Shown in pieces: positions 45,128 through 54,547 of a stretch of DNA of 64,000 nt (position 1 is its first letter; each line of letters opens with the position of its first letter). Source of the stretch: Tetradesmus obliquus (Eukaryota > Chlorophyta > Chlorophyceae > Sphaeropleales > Scenedesmaceae); the NCBI GenBank assembly GCA_030272155.1, contig CP126206.1:930001-994000 (forward strand). Reading direction: 5' to 3'. A model generated the notes under the pieces. It was not told the origin of the DNA, searched no databases, and was given only the letters and a program-made list of their open reading frames with translations. Made by a program: the position numbers and the translations under genes.

Positions 45128-48100
45128 CACATCACATTTTTTTCTGGCAGAGAGCACTGTTGCGAGGGCGTCTTCGTTTGAGGTCGCGTGCAAGAACTTG
45201 GACGGCACGCCCTTCTCAGCTGCTGCAAACTACGCAGTGCTGGTGAGAGCCGGCGCCCCCTAGTTACTTTTGTCCTTCGTACTTTAGTACTTTAGTACTT
45301 ATTTCAGTAAACCCTGGGCTCAGCAGAGGCAGGCCTTGGTGCTGCCTTTATGCAATACGCCTGTCAGCAACGCACAATATTTAATCAATTCCCAACATCC
45401 ATTCCTACAAGGGCTCAGCAGAGGCAGGCCTTGGTGCAGCCTGTTGTGTTACATGTCAGTCAGGAGCATCCGCTTAGACTGCCTTACGTGTGAGGTGCTG
45501 TGCTGGCCCAGCACAGCGTTTCAGATCTCATAACAGATCTCTTGTTGCTTGATGGGTAACATGTTGTTGATGATGATGAACAGATCTCATGTGCAAACTT
45601 GACGACCTTGGCGGCAGCGCTGCAACTGCAACGTAGTCGTGCCGCAGCGAGTGCGGTTTGCAGGTGCATACCACTGGGTGCTGCTGTGACGCTGCCCTCC
45701 TGTCTGTTGCGCCTTGCAGTTGACTGCCAACTACACATGCGGCAGGCATCCGGCTGCACCTACTGTTATGCAGTATGAACTACGATGCTGTGACGCTGCC
45801 CTCCTGTTTATTGTGCCTTGCAGGTGACTGCCAACTACACATGCGGCAGGCTTCTGGCTGCACCTACTAATGTTATGCAGTATGAACTACGATGCTGTGC
45901 CGCTGCTCTCCTGTTTCTTTGTGCCTTGCAGGTGACCGCCAACTATACATGCGGCGGGCAGCCGTCCGCATTTTTCGACACAACCAATGTGGCTGTCTTG
46001 ACGGGTCCCTCGCTGGCACTGAGGGCCGGGAAACAGCCGGAGCCCGGCTGCGGAGGCAAGCCAGCTGTTGCTGTCTTCAGGTACAATCTGAAGAACCTGC
46101 AGCTGTTCCAGGACTTCCAGCTGACAGCACAAGTGGCGCCATCCTGCACCGCCCGGCTCATCTCTCGTGAGTGCAAGGCAGGCCTTGATTGTGGACGATT
46201 TGATGATAGCGGAGGATTTGATTGTGAACATTGATTGATTGCTTGTGGATTGATTGTGGACGCACAGCAGCTGATGCTTGCTGCTACATCATGTGACGAC
46301 AGCTGAGTTCCGGTACCATCATGTACAATGAGAATTTAGTGAAATTCCAAAAACATGAACCCTAAAACCCTGTACCCTAAACCTGTAAACTATGTATGTC
46401 AACAAACGGCTGTTGTGCTGTTGCCACGCAGGCCCTCCAAGTCCAACGGCCTTGCTGTCGTGACATGCAGAGGAGCCCTCCTGCGTGTGTCCCTTGGTTA
46501 CATCAAGACAGACCTGCCATAATACAATTAACTGTCTGTGTACTGTTTCACTGCAGTCCTGCCCACGTACAAGAGCGCTCGTGACATGCAGCAAAGGCAT
46601 CCCGCTGGGAAACCCCAAAACCCTGTACCCCAAACCTCTATCCTATGTACGTCAACAACGGCTGCCGTGCTGCTGCGATGCAGGCCCTTCGAAGTCCAAC
46701 AGTCTTGCTGTCGTGACATGCAGCGGAGCCTTCCCGCCTGATGTCCCTATTCAAATCAAACAGACCCCGCATGTACTGTGTATACCATCGGCTGTCTTTG
46801 TGCTGTTTCACCGCCGTCCTCTCCACTTACAAGAGCGCTCGTGGCATGCAGCAAAGGCATCCCGCTGGGAAACCGCAAACCTTGTACCCCACATCTCTAT
46901 CCTATGTACGTCAACAACGGCTGCCGTGCTGCTGCGATGCAGGCTCTCCAAGTCCAACGGTCTTGCTGTCGTGACATGCAGCGGAGCCCTCCTGCCTGGC
47001 GTGCCTATTCACATCACCAAAAACCCCCCATATACATCCTTCAACCCTGAATCAACAGTTTCAGTACGTTGTTGTGCTGTTGCGATGCAGGCCCTTCCAA
47101 GTCCAACGGCCTTGCTGTCGTGACATGCAGCGGAGCCTTCCCGCCTGGCGTGCCTGTGGCGGTGGGGCTCAACCTCACTGCCTCTGTGCAGGGCTGCCGC
47201 AACATCACAAGTGAGCTGCATTGTCACTCGATGCCGTCTTCTGCTGCTTGTACTAGCTATCAAGTGATACAGATATAATATACAGATATAATATAGAGCG
47301 GGCTGTTATGGCAGGGTTGTGACCTTGGGATCCAGCAGCAGGTGCAGTCGGTGTGCGCAGGGATGGCTGGCACCTGGCCCTGCTGCTGCTGTTGTCAAGT
47401 GTGGCTGATGGCTGGCCACTCGGCAGCAGGCTCAACCTCACTGCCTCTGTGCAGGGCTGCCGCAACATCACAAGTGAGCTGCTTTGTCACTCATTACTAA
47501 CTCCTTTTGCTTCGACTAGCTTTCAAGTTGTACATAGAGCGGGCTGTTATGGCAGGGTTGTGACCTTGGGATCCAGCAGCAGGTGCAGTCGGTGTGCGCA
47601 GGGATGGCCGCTACCTGGCCCTGTTGCTGCTGTGATTGAGTGCGGTGGGTTACTGGCCACTCGGCAGCAGGCTCAACCTCACTGCCTCTGTGCAGGGCTG
47701 CCGCACCATCACAAGTGAGCAGCGATGTGCGCAAACGTATGAAGCGTGGATTTATACAGTTTACAAAACGTTTTATATGCCACAGGTGGCCTTATATGCC
47801 TGGCGTAGGCGCACATAAAACCTGAATGGAGCTGCGCTGCCACCAGTGCTGTGATACGTGTTTGGGAGTCCTCGGCGACAGAGCATGCAGTGCCGAGCAA
47901 ATTGAGGTGGCCGGCACTGTGGCAGGGGAGTGCAGAGGGGGGACGCCAAAAACCCCAGAGCTCCAGCGAATTGGGTGTCAATTTAAGTATATTAGGAACG
48001 CATCTACACATTATAATAGACAATTTGCAGAAGATGCAGCCGTATCGAAAGTGTCTGATGTGCTGGTAAAGTTTTCAGACCAAGTAAACGGCGCCATCAT

Positions 48101-49246
48101 AACTGTACGTCCCAGCAGCCGCACCCAGTCGAAGCTGTTTGCTTCTACAAAGCCTGCCACAATGTCATAACATAAGCGATCCAAGCAAAGACAGCAGTCT
48201 GCGCTGTGTTCCCTCACCAGGCAGCATTGCCAACTGCTGGCTGCGCACCTAACAAATCAATGCTTGCACCTTCTGCCTGCGCTGCCGGTACAGGCGCCTT
48301 TCCAATCAGCGTCCCCGTCACGTGCTGCGTCACCGGCAGCAGCTACGCAAAAGGCGCAACCGCCGCCAGCCCTTCCTGCTTCAGCCACTTCAAGCCAGGC
48401 ACGACAGCCGCACAGTGCTCGAAGCCAGTCAGCGCATCTGGCTACTTGAACCGCGGGCCAGGGAATGCGACACTGTTCCTGGCACAGAGCACCAGCAGCT
48501 GCAGCGACAGCTTTGCTGTGGGCAGTGTGTCTGTGACTTGTCCTGCTGGGGCCTCCGGCCAAAAGCTGCGCTTTGCGATCACATCTCCTGCTTCCAGGTG
48601 AGACACAGCCTCGGCTGTTGTCACTGTCAGGGTTGTGAGGGCTGTGAGAGTCGTGAGGTTGTGCCATTTTGATGTCTGTCAGGGTGTAGGTAATGTGTCC
48701 ATCACCTGCCCTGAGGGAGCCTCAGGCCAGCGGCTGCGCTTTTCCATCACAGCTGCAGCTTCCAGGTAAGGCTCGAGAGCTTCTGTTAGTGTCAAATTAG
48801 TCAGCGTGTGGGCAATGTGTCTGTCACTGTGTTCTGTGGCTTTTTCTTGTTTTTTTAAATGTGCCTAGATCTGTTTTTCACCCTGGCAAGGCTCACACTG
48901 TCTCCAGATGGTGCCAGCACCCGCGTGTGGCCACCGTCCTTCCTTTTCCTGCTTCTGAATCATGCACACCAATGCCCCTTCGCCCCGCAGGTCGGCTGAC
49001 AGGCGTTACCTTGTGCTCTGTTCACCCCCCACGGCACCTCTGCAGTGCCCCAACCCGCGATGGATCAGCACCAGAGCCAAGCCAGGGCAGCCGGGCCTGC
49101 CCGAAGGCCTCAACACCACCACAGCCAACGGAGCAAGAACCGAGGAGTTCAGCGTGTCAGCGCGCTGCGCGTGCAGCAGCGCGTACTATGCCGTGGTCGA
49201 GTCTGTGCAGTACCGCAACCTGCCTGCTGCGGCCTGCGGCCGTTAA
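34602..49246 (+). CDS. Large cysteine-rich, probably extracellular protein with sushi-like modules
   Basis: I cannot name the gene. Exons in agreeing phase: 34602-35291, 35786-36001, 36983-37255, 38780-38935, 39761-39805, 40196-40339, 40483-40551, 41042-41134, 41756-41886, 42175-42321, 42786-42843, 43413-43560, 44382-44455, 45151-45242, 45932-46166, 47091-47210, 48294-48597 and 48991-49246, near 1,080 residues plus a missing first exon. The first exon is Pro/Ala-rich (LAAVPASVPEGAAAV). Exons 1-4 and 6 code modules with spaced cysteines (CTAQCAAGF, CTAESAAGY, CKANCKAGF, CTASCEAAY, CAAGCKG), which resemble sushi/CCP domains. A middle region (RRLLAVTGKSLVVVGVKV) resembles repeats of algal extracellular-matrix proteins. 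N-glycosylation-like sites are frequent (NGS, NST, NLT, NAT). The third exon carries 16 consecutive cysteines. There is no transmembrane segment near the end. A wall or adhesion role is inference. Confidence 0.75.
35626..35830 (+). repeat. Duplicated splice acceptor and exon start (exon 2)
   Basis: GAATGCGCAGTCCCCGGGTG followed by CGGCACACCCTCTGCAGCTGGCT occurs at about 35,635 and again at about 35,777, where it forms the acceptor and start of the exon at 35,786. A CTG run lies between the copies. The upstream copy keeps the AG. Confidence 0.85.
37185..37690 (+). repeat. Exon 3 end and its donor repeated three to five times
   Basis: The sequence coding TYEAACQDGLWQQPTGGLTC with its donor GTGAGTGGC is present at about 37,190-37,264 and about 37,312-37,390, and in part at about 37,440-37,495. 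Weaker relics (CTTGACTTGCGCCGTGG and CTTGACTTGGGCCGTAGG) lie near 37,574 and 37,660. The first copy is in phase with the following exon. Confidence 0.85.
37803..38308. mobile_element. Non-autonomous inverted-repeat DNA element at TTAA
   Basis: GTTAAGGGGGAAGGATA at 37,802-37,818 is matched in inverted orientation by TATCCTTCCCCCTTAAC at 38,293-38,309, with further partial complementarity inside. Reading TTAA as the duplicated target (37,803-37,806 and 38,305-38,308), the element is 498 bp with ends GGGGGAAGGATA. TTAA targets are used by piggyBac-type transposons; there is no transposase inside, so it would be a MITE. It sits in an intron of the cysteine-rich gene and shows no long open frame. 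Confidence 0.72.
38450..38835 (+). repeat. Acceptor and start of exon 4 in three tandem copies
   Basis: A unit of about 152 bp with CTGCTGCAG, then CCACCGC and CCCTGCCC, and a GGGGGCGCCGCCCCTGGCCA segment, begins near 38,463, 38,614 and 38,765. Only the third copy leads into the long exon 38,780-38,935. All three keep an AG acceptor. Confidence 0.88.
39350..39765 (+). repeat. Two minisatellites ending at a splice acceptor
   Basis: A 22-bp unit, GCCTGCAGACGATTTGCTATAG, is repeated about four times at 39,355-39,460. It is followed by a 42-bp unit beginning GTGCTGACCAAGGCATGCAT, repeated about five times at 39,552-39,760. The last 42-mer ends in GCCCGCAG, the acceptor of the small exon at 39,761. 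Confidence 0.9.
41904..41926. repeat. Interstitial telomere-type repeat, about three TTTAGGG units
   Basis: CTAGGGTTTAGGGTTTAGGG followed by TTTGG lies just inside an intron, after the exon ending at 41,886. Degenerate CCCTAAA-like motifs also occur near 46,358-46,382. TTTAGGG is the telomere repeat of plants and many green algae. The tract is internal and is not a chromosome end. Confidence 0.85.
42280..42595 (+). repeat. End of exon 10 with donor in three copies, plus a poly-C tract
   Basis: GGGGCAACTTTGT with a following CTGCAGCAG donor context occurs at the true exon end (42,289-42,323) and again at about 42,453-42,490; a shorter CTCCTGCAGCAGGTGC copy lies near 42,578. Between the first two, 42,355-42,396 is almost pure cytosine, capable of G-quadruplex formation on the other strand. 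Confidence 0.82.
43165..43890 (+). repeat. Both ends of exon 12 repeated in the flanking introns
   Basis: Upstream, GACGGGTGCCT and GGAGATGCTGCCCAC occur near 43,171, 43,297 and at the true acceptor at 43,411. Downstream, TACAAGGCCAGCAGGTGA, the exon end and donor, recurs near 43,547, 43,768 and 43,879. The exon is therefore bracketed on both sides by copies of its own edges. Confidence 0.83.
44170..44735 (+). repeat. Exon 13 acceptor (three copies) and donor end (about four copies)
   Basis: GTGCTGCTGACACTGCAGCT occurs at about 44,178, 44,270 and 44,361, with a period near 92 bp; only the third leads into exon 44,382-44,455. Downstream, CATCATAAACAGCACCAC with CCGCTGTA repeats occur at about 44,620-44,720 and end in GTGAGCCCCGGTGAGTGG, a copy of the exon end and donor. 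Confidence 0.84.
44884..44946. repeat. CTGCA pentanucleotide microsatellite
   Basis: About eleven CTGCA/CTGTA units lie inside an intron of the cysteine-rich gene. A (CTG)n tract also lies at about 45,099-45,125, shortly before the next acceptor. Confidence 0.9.
45700..45965 (+). repeat. Acceptor and start of exon 15 in three copies
   Basis: GCCTTGCAGTTGACTGCCAA, GCCTTGCAGGTGACTGCCAA and GCCTTGCAGGTGACCGCCAA, each followed by CTA(C/T)ACATGCGGC, lie at about 45,711, 45,817 and 45,923. The third opens the exon at 45,932. The first two are followed by diverged sequence. Confidence 0.88.
46420..47720 (+). repeat. Exon 16 start (four copies) and exon 16 end (three copies)
   Basis: AAGTCCAACGGCCTTGCTGT and close variants, preceded by a GATGCAG-type acceptor, lie near 46,440, 46,695, 46,950 and 47,099. 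The last is in the exon 47,091-47,210. The exon end CTCAACCTCACTGCCTCTGT with AACATCACAAGTGAGC lies near 47,168, 47,430 and 47,671. Intron units with CCCTGTACCCCAAACC repeat alongside. Several copies keep both usable splice dinucleotides and near-identical coding sequence. Confidence 0.87.
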
Positions 49247-49939
49247 TAACATACCTGTGCGGTCCGCTGCGGCGCACACATCACTGACCCCCATCTGAAG
49301 GTGGGCGCTGTAGAAGTGATTTGAGGAGTTGAGGAATTTGAGGAGGTGTTGAGGAACTTGAGGAGGATGTGTGGTGTACTGTTGTCATACTATGCACTGG
49401 GAAATACATGCTTGCTGGAGGTTTTGTACTAGGTTTTGAAGTACTTAGGATCTTCATGGCATTGGCTCATGTGAGGCCATCCTGAGCTGGATGGCTGGTT
49501 GATGGCCGGCCCCCTGTGAAGCAGGCTTGGGTGCTTGATACGTGTTGTATGTATTGTATGTATACATTTTGAGGTTGAAAGGTCTTTATACAGGGTCCTG
49601 CACGGGCATGTGTTGGCGCATGAGCTTGCATGGACGTGCGTTGGGTATGTTGGGCACTGAGCAATGCATGCGCTTGGAGTACTATCATACTTGAAGGCTG
49701 CTGGCGCTGCCGCGGCTGTGGCCTGATGTGAGGCTATCACGGCCTCATGAGGGGCTATCATTGGCGGGGGTGGTTTACAGCCTCCTTCTCCCACCCCACC
49801 CCCAGGGGAAAGCGGGCTTTGGGCTTGATCGCGTTTGTGGTTGAAGTGTCTTTACACAGGAGCTTGCATGGACGTGTGTTTCCACAGGAACTTGCATGGG
49901 TGTGTATGGCATAACTGCCGGCATGGGTTTGCCCCCAGA
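49247..49939. other. 3' flank with a local duplication
   Basis: After the stop come GAGGAGTTGAGGAA-type repeats (about 49,323-49,372). A block near 49,513-49,640 (GAAGCAGGCTTGGGTGCTTG, then a GGTCTTTATACAGGG phrase) recurs in changed form at about 49,808-49,880. No gene is supported. Confidence 0.5.
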
Positions 49940-51640
49940 TGAAATCATCGATGGCTCTGTCACTGAGCCCAGCTCTTCACGCATGGTGTTTGCCAGCAGT
50001 GGTGCAGGATCCATTGTTGGTCCTGGCTGCTGCCTTAGTTGTTTAGATCAGGTGCATCGGCGGTGGTTGAACTTATTCAGCTGTGGCAGCACAGCCATTG
50101 CATGTTGCAGGCGGCGTTGTCACTTGATGAGGCTCCCTCAGTTTCAAAGTGTCGAAAACGTATCAGCCAACACATTAGCGCATATTGTGCTAACAACTGC
50201 ATGATGTGTTCATCAAATTCTTAGGCTGAGATGTGTTCTGCACATTGTTCATTTGATCCTTGGCAGCTCTGCAGCAGCTGCAGCCTGATGCAGGCAGCCG
50301 TGCTGGCACAGCTCCGATCTGTTGCGCGTGACATTGCGCAGTGCTGCTGCCATGTGGTTCCGGGCACGTGATTTGTGGCAAACATCTGGGATATATATCC
50401 AGATAAAGCCATCGACGGCTCTGTCACTGAGCCCAGCTCTCCACGCATGATGTTTGCCAGCAGTGGTGCAAAACCACAGTGGTACCGTATTAGTACAGAA
50501 CCCAATGGTGGTCCTGACTGCTGCCTTATGTGTTATGATCAGGCGCGTCAGGGGTGGTTACATTTCCACCACGTTCATCTGATCCTGCAGCATTTGCACC
50601 CCAGCTGCAGCCTGATGCAGGCAGCCGTGCTGGTCACGGTTCCCAGTTGATTGTTGGCAAACACTCGCATCGCGAACCACTGCCGCCGCTGTTTGTCCAT
50701 TGATTGATGTGCGGCAAGGATCTGATATGGCTCTATGACTGAATCCACCTCTCAACGCTTGTTGGCCAGCAGCAGCTCAGGATGTACCTGTGGTCCTGGC
50801 TGCTGCTTTCTGCGTGCTGATCTGGTGTTTTGCTGGGCAAGATTTCACTGGGCAAGGTTTGCACCATGCTCACACCAGGTTTGCACCATGCTCACGCAAT
50901 CCTTGGCGTTTGCAGCACATCTGCAGCGTGATGCAAGCAGCCGTGCTGGTCGCGGTTCCCATGTGTTGCGCGGCAAACGTCCCGCAGTGCTGCTGCAGTT
51001 GTTTTTCATACATACGTGATGCGGCAGGGAGGGTGGCACTTTGGAGTACCAGCTCTGACGCATGTTGGATTGGCAGCAGTGGTTCAAAACCCATGTTTTG
51101 CTGGGGCTGCTGCTTCGTGTACACAACACACACGTGTGTTCATCAGGTGTACGTACATGTACGCATGCCGGTATACCGGCGGAGATGGAACTTGCGGCAT
51201 ATCTCCTTGATCCTTGGCAGCTCCGCAGCAACTGCAGCCTGATGCAAGCAGCCGTGCTGGCACAGCTCCTACACATTGTGTGGCAAACATCTCCGCGCAG
51301 TGCTGCTGCCTTTGTATTAATAAAAATGTTTCATTTACACCAGGTGCGGCAAGGAGCCGGGATGGCTCTATCACTGGAGCCATCTCTCAACGCATGTTGG
51401 TTTGCCAGCAGTACTGGTGTTCCACATGATTCACCAGTGGTGCTGGCTGCTGCGTTGTGCCTTCGAAGGTGTACTCACCAACAGTACCACTCGGCACAGC
51501 TGGGATGAAATCTGCACAATGTTACACTTGATCCTCGGCAGTTGCAGCGAAGCTGCAGCCTGATGCAGGCAGCCGTGCTGGTCACGTCCAACGCAGTGGT
51601 GCTGCCGTTGATTCTATGTCTTGCGATGTGCAGTAGAGAG
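49940..51640. repeat. Degenerate five-copy tandem repeat, about 320 bp per unit
   Basis: One marker, CAGCCTGATGCAGGCAGCCG, lies near 50,281, 50,609, 50,929, 51,237 and 51,556. A second, GGCTCTGTCACTGAGCCCAG, lies near 49,953 and 50,417, with decayed versions near 50,730 and 51,363. The first two units read alike on the plus strand (IDGSVTEPSS, RM, FASSGA, GP, CCL), hinting at a former coding repeat. Unit identity falls quickly, so the array is old. It ends close to the LINE. Confidence 0.75.
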
Positions 51641-54344
51641 GTGGCTGTTTTACTGGACCCGTTCTCAATGCATCGTTTGCAATCGGCAACTTTCTTTATA
51701 TCGTTTGCCTGTAGTGGATGTTGGAGTGGTTCCTGGCCGCTGGCTTCCATAATGACTGCCACCCCTGATATGAATAGCACAATCCCAGGCGTTTTTGGAC
51801 GGCGTACAGGGGTCGGCGGATGGCGTGCATGCTTCAGGACATGAGTGCTGTTGACAGACATTGGCGTGCCCTCTATGGGTCCCCTGGGCAGCACAGTTTA
51901 CCTGAGGAGGGCGCAAGCCCTACCTCTTTTATGGCGAAATTGTTGTCACAGTGCCAGGACGGCCCAGCTGTGGCTGCTACATCGCACCTGAATGATCCTT
52001 TTTCTGCGGGTGAGATGGAGACTGTGTTGCTGCGAATGCATAATGGGCGGATGCCAGGGCCAGATGGGCTGCGTGGTGAGCTGTTCAAGGGTGCATATAA
52101 TGTTTATGTCACGAGTCGAGGTTACAAAAAACACCTGTATGTCCTGCATGAGGACTTGAGTGCAATTTTCACAGCAGTCATGAAGTGTGGTCAGGTGCCT
52201 GGAGTGTGGTGTTCTGCTTACCTGTCAGCAGTGTTCAAAAAGGGTGACCCCAGTGACCTGGATAACTACCGTGGTATAGCTGTTGGCTCAGTCATGGGCA
52301 AAATGTTCAGTATGTTGATCGAGAAGCGTTTGGCAGCCTTCTGTGAAGAGCGTGGTTACAGGGCGTGGGGACAGGCTGGTTTTAGGGATAGGCACAGGAC
52401 GTGTGACCATGTTTTTGTGCTCAAGCACCTTGTGGATCGCAGCCGTTTGGGTCACGGTCGCTTGTTTGCTTGCTTTGTGGATTTCAGGAAGGCGTATGAC
52501 CTGGTTCGACGCGACCTGCTTATGCGGTGCCTGGCAGACATTGGCTTGCGGGGCAATGTGCTTGCATCTATCGTTTCTATGTACTGGAATGCGCCTATGA
52601 TCACTAAGTTGTCAGGCAGAGTTGGGCAGCCCTTTGACAGTACCCGTGGTGTGAAGCAAGGCGATCCACTATCGCCTCTGCTGTTTGGCATATTCATCGA
52701 TCGAGTGGAGCAATGGCTAGCCGACCGCTGTGGTGCGTGTGGCACGGCTCTGGGCAGCAGAATGGTGAGACTGCTGCTGTATGCTGATGACCTGGTGCTG
52801 CTAGCAGAAACAGCCGGCAAACTACAGCAGCTGCTGGATGCCCTGCAATCATTTTGTAGCGAGTATGACATGCAGGTTAATGTGGGCAAGACAGAAGTAG
52901 TTGTGTTTGACAGGAAGCGCTACAGCGGTGCAGCAGTGTGGCAGTACCAGGGGCAGCAGGTTCCGGTGTCACAGCAGTTCAGGTACTTGGGCGTCCAGTT
53001 CCATTCCACTCAGGGTGTGTTTGTTTGCACTGATGCTCTGGCTGCAGCTGGTAGTAGAGCGATGTGGGCTATGCTGGCCAGATGCAAGGAGCATGGCATT
53101 CGCAGTTTGTCAATGCAGGTGCAGCTGTTCAACTCTCTTGTGTCTCCAATTCTGTGCTACTGTTCCGAAGTGTGGGGTCCAGCCCTGCTGAGCCAGGCGG
53201 GCTCGGGTGCTGCTTTGGTCAGCAAGTTGCAGAACAATGTCATCAGCAGGGTGCAGTTCACGTTTCTGCGTACACTTGCAGGACGCGTCCGCAAGTCCAC
53301 TGCTCGCTTGCTTCTGTCAAGAGAATTTGGGGCCCAGCCTTTGGTCAGTTTGTGGCTTCGTGCGGCAGTGAGCATGTGGAATAGGGTTGTGGATATGGAT
53401 GCGTCCTCCCTTTTGGTCTGTGCTATGCGTGACAACTTACGGCTGTCCACTGTTTCCAGCAGCGGCGCAGTGTGGTGCACACAGTTGCGACGTGTACTTG
53501 AATATGTGCATGCCCACTCACAGCAGCTGGGAGATGCCGTGCAAAGGCTGCAAAACTTCCAGTCTCTGGATCTGAAAACCATAGCGCGTGCTTTTGATGG
53601 CGTCTTGTATCAGCAGTGGCAGGGGTGCCCTGTCAACCCGCGTGATGCTGCTAGTGGTCATGGTGTCTACAGTACTTATGAGCGGTGGTTTGCGGCATGC
53701 TCTTCTACTGACATGCTGTCTGTGAGCCCAGCTTTATGGTGCCCAGATTATGTCTCTCAAACTGCTGGGATCAACAGAGAGCATCTGGGGTCCTTGACCC
53801 GTTTCCGTTTGGGTGCTCATGATTTACGTGTCTGCAGTGGCAGGTGGCAGCGACCACCTGTGCTGCGAAGTGACAGGGTGTGCCTACGCCCTGGCTGCCA
53901 GTCTGAGGTTGTTGAGGATGAGTTTCATATGGTCTTTGAGTGCCCTTTCTATGCACCAGTCCGCGAGCGATTTGCTATGTTGTTCGAACCCTTCGGGGAC
54001 TCGTCACAAACATGGGCTACTATTGCTGGTTGTCACCCAGCAGGCGATGACATGATCACTTTTATGAAGCAGGCACCTGCTTTGGTGGCCGCTTTTGTGC
54101 ACTGCTGCTATCTGATGCGGTGTCACCCGGACACTGATCCTGAGGTCCTTCTGTCCTCTCAGGCTATTGCTCAAGCTATTGATGATGCTGATGAGTTTTT
54201 TTCTGCGTTTTCGTCTGACGGTTTGGACGATGATGAGTTGTTCTTCGATGTTTCCTCCCCCTATGAGCCTCTCGTTGGCTCCTGACTGGGGTTCCCACTC
54301 CTCGTTGAGTGGAGCATGTAATGTAATGTAATGTAATGTAATGA
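51640..54344 (+). mobile_element. LINE retrotransposon, probably 5'-truncated, with a TAATG tail
   Basis: The element carries the 821-codon ORF at 51,820-54,285, a short 3' untranslated region, and ends in about five TAATG units (54,316-54,343) in place of poly-A, as several non-LTR clades do with short tandem tails. No endonuclease domain is visible upstream, so the copy is 5'-truncated or its first ORF is missing. The left edge is approximate, and I found no matching target-site duplication. A scrap of the same family lies at 14,309-14,701. Confidence 0.85.
51820..54285 (+). CDS. LINE reverse transcriptase with C-terminal zinc knuckle
   Basis: The protein copies element RNA into DNA at the target site. 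The core motifs stand in order: PGPDGLRGELFK, KKGDPSDLDNYRGIAV, AWGQAGFRDRHRTCDHVFVL, FVDFRKAYDLVRRDLL with the first catalytic Asp, GVKQGDPLSPLLFGIF, YADDLVLLAE (Y321, catalytic DD), NVGKTEVVVF and FRYLGVQF. After a connection region of about 250 residues comes a Cys-His knuckle, CLRPGCQSEVVEDEFHMVFE then C (from residue 688), usual for LINE C-termini. The frame is uninterrupted over 821 codons, which suggests recent activity. The ATG at 51,820 is simply the first in frame; the real protein probably began further upstream with an endonuclease domain. Confidence 0.93.
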   Translation: MACMLQDMSAVDRHWRALYGSPGQHSLPEEGASPTSFMAKLLSQCQDGPAVAATSHLNDPFSAGEMETVLLRMHNGRMPGPDGLRGELFKGAYNVYVTSRGYKKHLYVLHEDLSAIFTAVMKCGQVPGVWCSAYLSAVFKKGDPSDLDNYRGIAVGSVMGKMFSMLIEKRLAAFCEERGYRAWGQAGFRDRHRTCDHVFVLKHLVDRSRLGHGRLFACFVDFRKAYDLVRRDLLMRCLADIGLRGNVLASIVSMYWNAPMITKLSGRVGQPFDSTRGVKQGDPLSPLLFGIFIDRVEQWLADRCGACGTALGSRMVRLLLYADDLVLLAETAGKLQQLLDALQSFCSEYDMQVNVGKTEVVVFDRKRYSGAAVWQYQGQQVPVSQQFRYLGVQFHSTQGVFVCTDALAAAGSRAMWAMLARCKEHGIRSLSMQVQLFNSLVSPILCYCSEVWGPALLSQAGSGAALVSKLQNNVISRVQFTFLRTLAGRVRKSTARLLLSREFGAQPLVSLWLRAAVSMWNRVVDMDASSLLVCAMRDNLRLSTVSSSGAVWCTQLRRVLEYVHAHSQQLGDAVQRLQNFQSLDLKTIARAFDGVLYQQWQGCPVNPRDAASGHGVYSTYERWFAACSSTDMLSVSPALWCPDYVSQTAGINREHLGSLTRFRLGAHDLRVCSGRWQRPPVLRSDRVCLRPGCQSEVVEDEFHMVFECPFYAPVRERFAMLFEPFGDSSQTWATIAGCHPAGDDMITFMKQAPALVAAFVHCCYLMRCHPDTDPEVLLSSQAIAQAIDDADEFFSAFSSDGLDDDELFFDVSSPYEPLVGS

Positions 54345-54359
54345 ATACCACCCATGGCT

Positions 54360-54533
54360 AGCATCACCAGCGTCACGCCTTACACACAAAGGTGTTCCTG
54401 GGGTGGAACCTCAGAGTGACAGCCCGAGCTGAGCTGCTTGCAGCTTTTTATTTTACCAGGTGTCTGTAGTGGCGTATGCCGCATGAACGCACCGTGTAAC
54501 CCCTCTATCTGTCTATTTATCTACCTATCTATC
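54360..54533 (+). mobile_element. SINE-like insertion with a 14-bp target duplication
   Basis: TACCACCCATGGCT at 54,346-54,359 is repeated exactly at 54,534-54,547. The 174 bp between end in a tetranucleotide tail (CTATCTGTCTATTTATCTAC and more ATCT units). A short retroposed body, simple-sequence tail and perfect direct repeats fit a SINE. I cannot find good RNA polymerase III boxes, so the source RNA is unknown. It lies directly behind the LINE tail. Confidence 0.6.
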
Positions 54534-54547
54534 TACCACCCATGGCT

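Noticed and set aside
53984-53998. tRNA-like GTTCGAACCC
   Set aside because: It lies inside the LINE reading frame and has no cloverleaf around it. I found no tRNA or rRNA gene in the window.
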